Positions 6,382-6,612 of a stretch of DNA of 6,612 nucleotides are shown here, piece by piece. The notes under the pieces were generated by a model, which saw only the letters and a list, made by a program, of their open reading frames with translations, did no database searches and was not told where the DNA came from. The stretch's first letter is position 1. The number at the start of each line of letters is the position of its first letter. Position numbers and translations under genes: made by a program. This DNA is from Oxalobacteraceae bacterium. Lineage in GTDB: Bacteria > Pseudomonadota > Gammaproteobacteria > Burkholderiales > Burkholderiaceae_D. The stretch is taken from the NCBI GenBank assembly GCA_947487325.1, contig CANKWG010000129.1, positions 1-6,612 on the forward strand, in the 5' to 3' direction.

Positions 6382-6400
6382 CTAAAAAATAATTTTTTAG
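6382..6400. promoter_or_regulatory. Perfect 19-bp AT-rich palindrome
   Basis: CTAAAAAATAATTTTTTAG has 9-base arms that are exact reverse complements around a central A. It lies between the broken end of the toxin remnant and the -10 box of the vapB-like gene and overlaps that gene's -35 region. Antitoxins bind palindromes at such positions, so it may be an operator. An AT-only hairpin is too weak to make a good terminator. Confidence 0.4.
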
Positions 6401-6423
6401 CCGCCGAAGAACTGGGATATACT
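6395..6423 (+). promoter_or_regulatory. Candidate promoter of the vapB-like gene
   Basis: TATACT at 6418-6423 is a good -10 box. The 17-base-spaced -35 position (6395-6400, TTTTAG) is weak and lies in the palindrome. ATATAC recurs at 6430-6435 and 6361-6366. The ribosome binding site GAAGGGAA (6442-6449) precedes the ATG at 6458. Confidence 0.4.
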
Positions 6424-6457
6424 CCCGCCATATACATCTTTGAAGGGAAATCATCTG

Positions 6458-6612
<155 letters not shown>

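Noticed and set aside
6311..6454. Minus-strand 47-residue frame starting MISLQRC and ending FVARWW
   Set aside because: It lies across the vapB promoter and out of frame with the toxin remnant. KLYFDEN looked toxin-like, but the other frame aligns without gaps to the conserved C-terminus.

Overview
The window looks like chromosomal DNA of a betaproteobacterium of moderate GC content. This rests on the protein style (ModE/ModABC, a small outer-membrane beta-barrel, proteobacterial toxin-antitoxin families) and on GC-rich palindromic repeats of the GTCATCCCGGCG...GCCGGGATCCAG type. The genus cannot be fixed from sequence alone. The right end is a run of 57 G, almost certainly a sequencing or assembly artefact at a contig end.

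Left to centre (1-4500) is a molybdate locus. After a cluster of palindromic repeats (66-225) comes modE on the minus strand, the molybdate-responsive regulator. It is divergent from a plus-strand operon modA-modB-modC: periplasmic molybdate-binding protein, permease and ATPase with a C-terminal molybdate-binding domain. The genes are 15 and 1 bases apart, and modC most likely starts at a TTG codon. A small predicted secreted protein of unknown function (4060-4500) follows modC by 3 bases and is probably co-transcribed. The modE-modA gap of 393 bases is long and contains nested complementary segments closed by a 10-bp C/G-rich stem, which could be a structured leader RNA. A TATAAC half-site of the kind bound by ModE lies just before modA.

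The centre-right part (4574-5771) is a two-gene minus-strand operon. A 127-residue cytoplasmic protein of unknown function is followed, with a 4-base ATGA overlap, by a 248-residue predicted outer-membrane beta-barrel. A 14/19 match to the Fur box overlaps the best promoter in front of it, suggesting iron control.

The right part (5901-6612) is a toxin-antitoxin island. A HigA-like antitoxin is intact, but the HigB/RelE-like toxin gene before it survives only as a C-terminal remnant of 53 codons with a six-glutamine insertion. Where the toxin homology stops, a perfect 19-bp AT palindrome begins, followed by the promoter and first 33 codons of a divergent VapB-type antitoxin that runs into the poly-G tract. 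No wholly new system is evident. The best leads are the mod leader structure, the secreted gene attached to modABC, the Fur-boxed unknown operon and the decayed toxin next to a second antitoxin.
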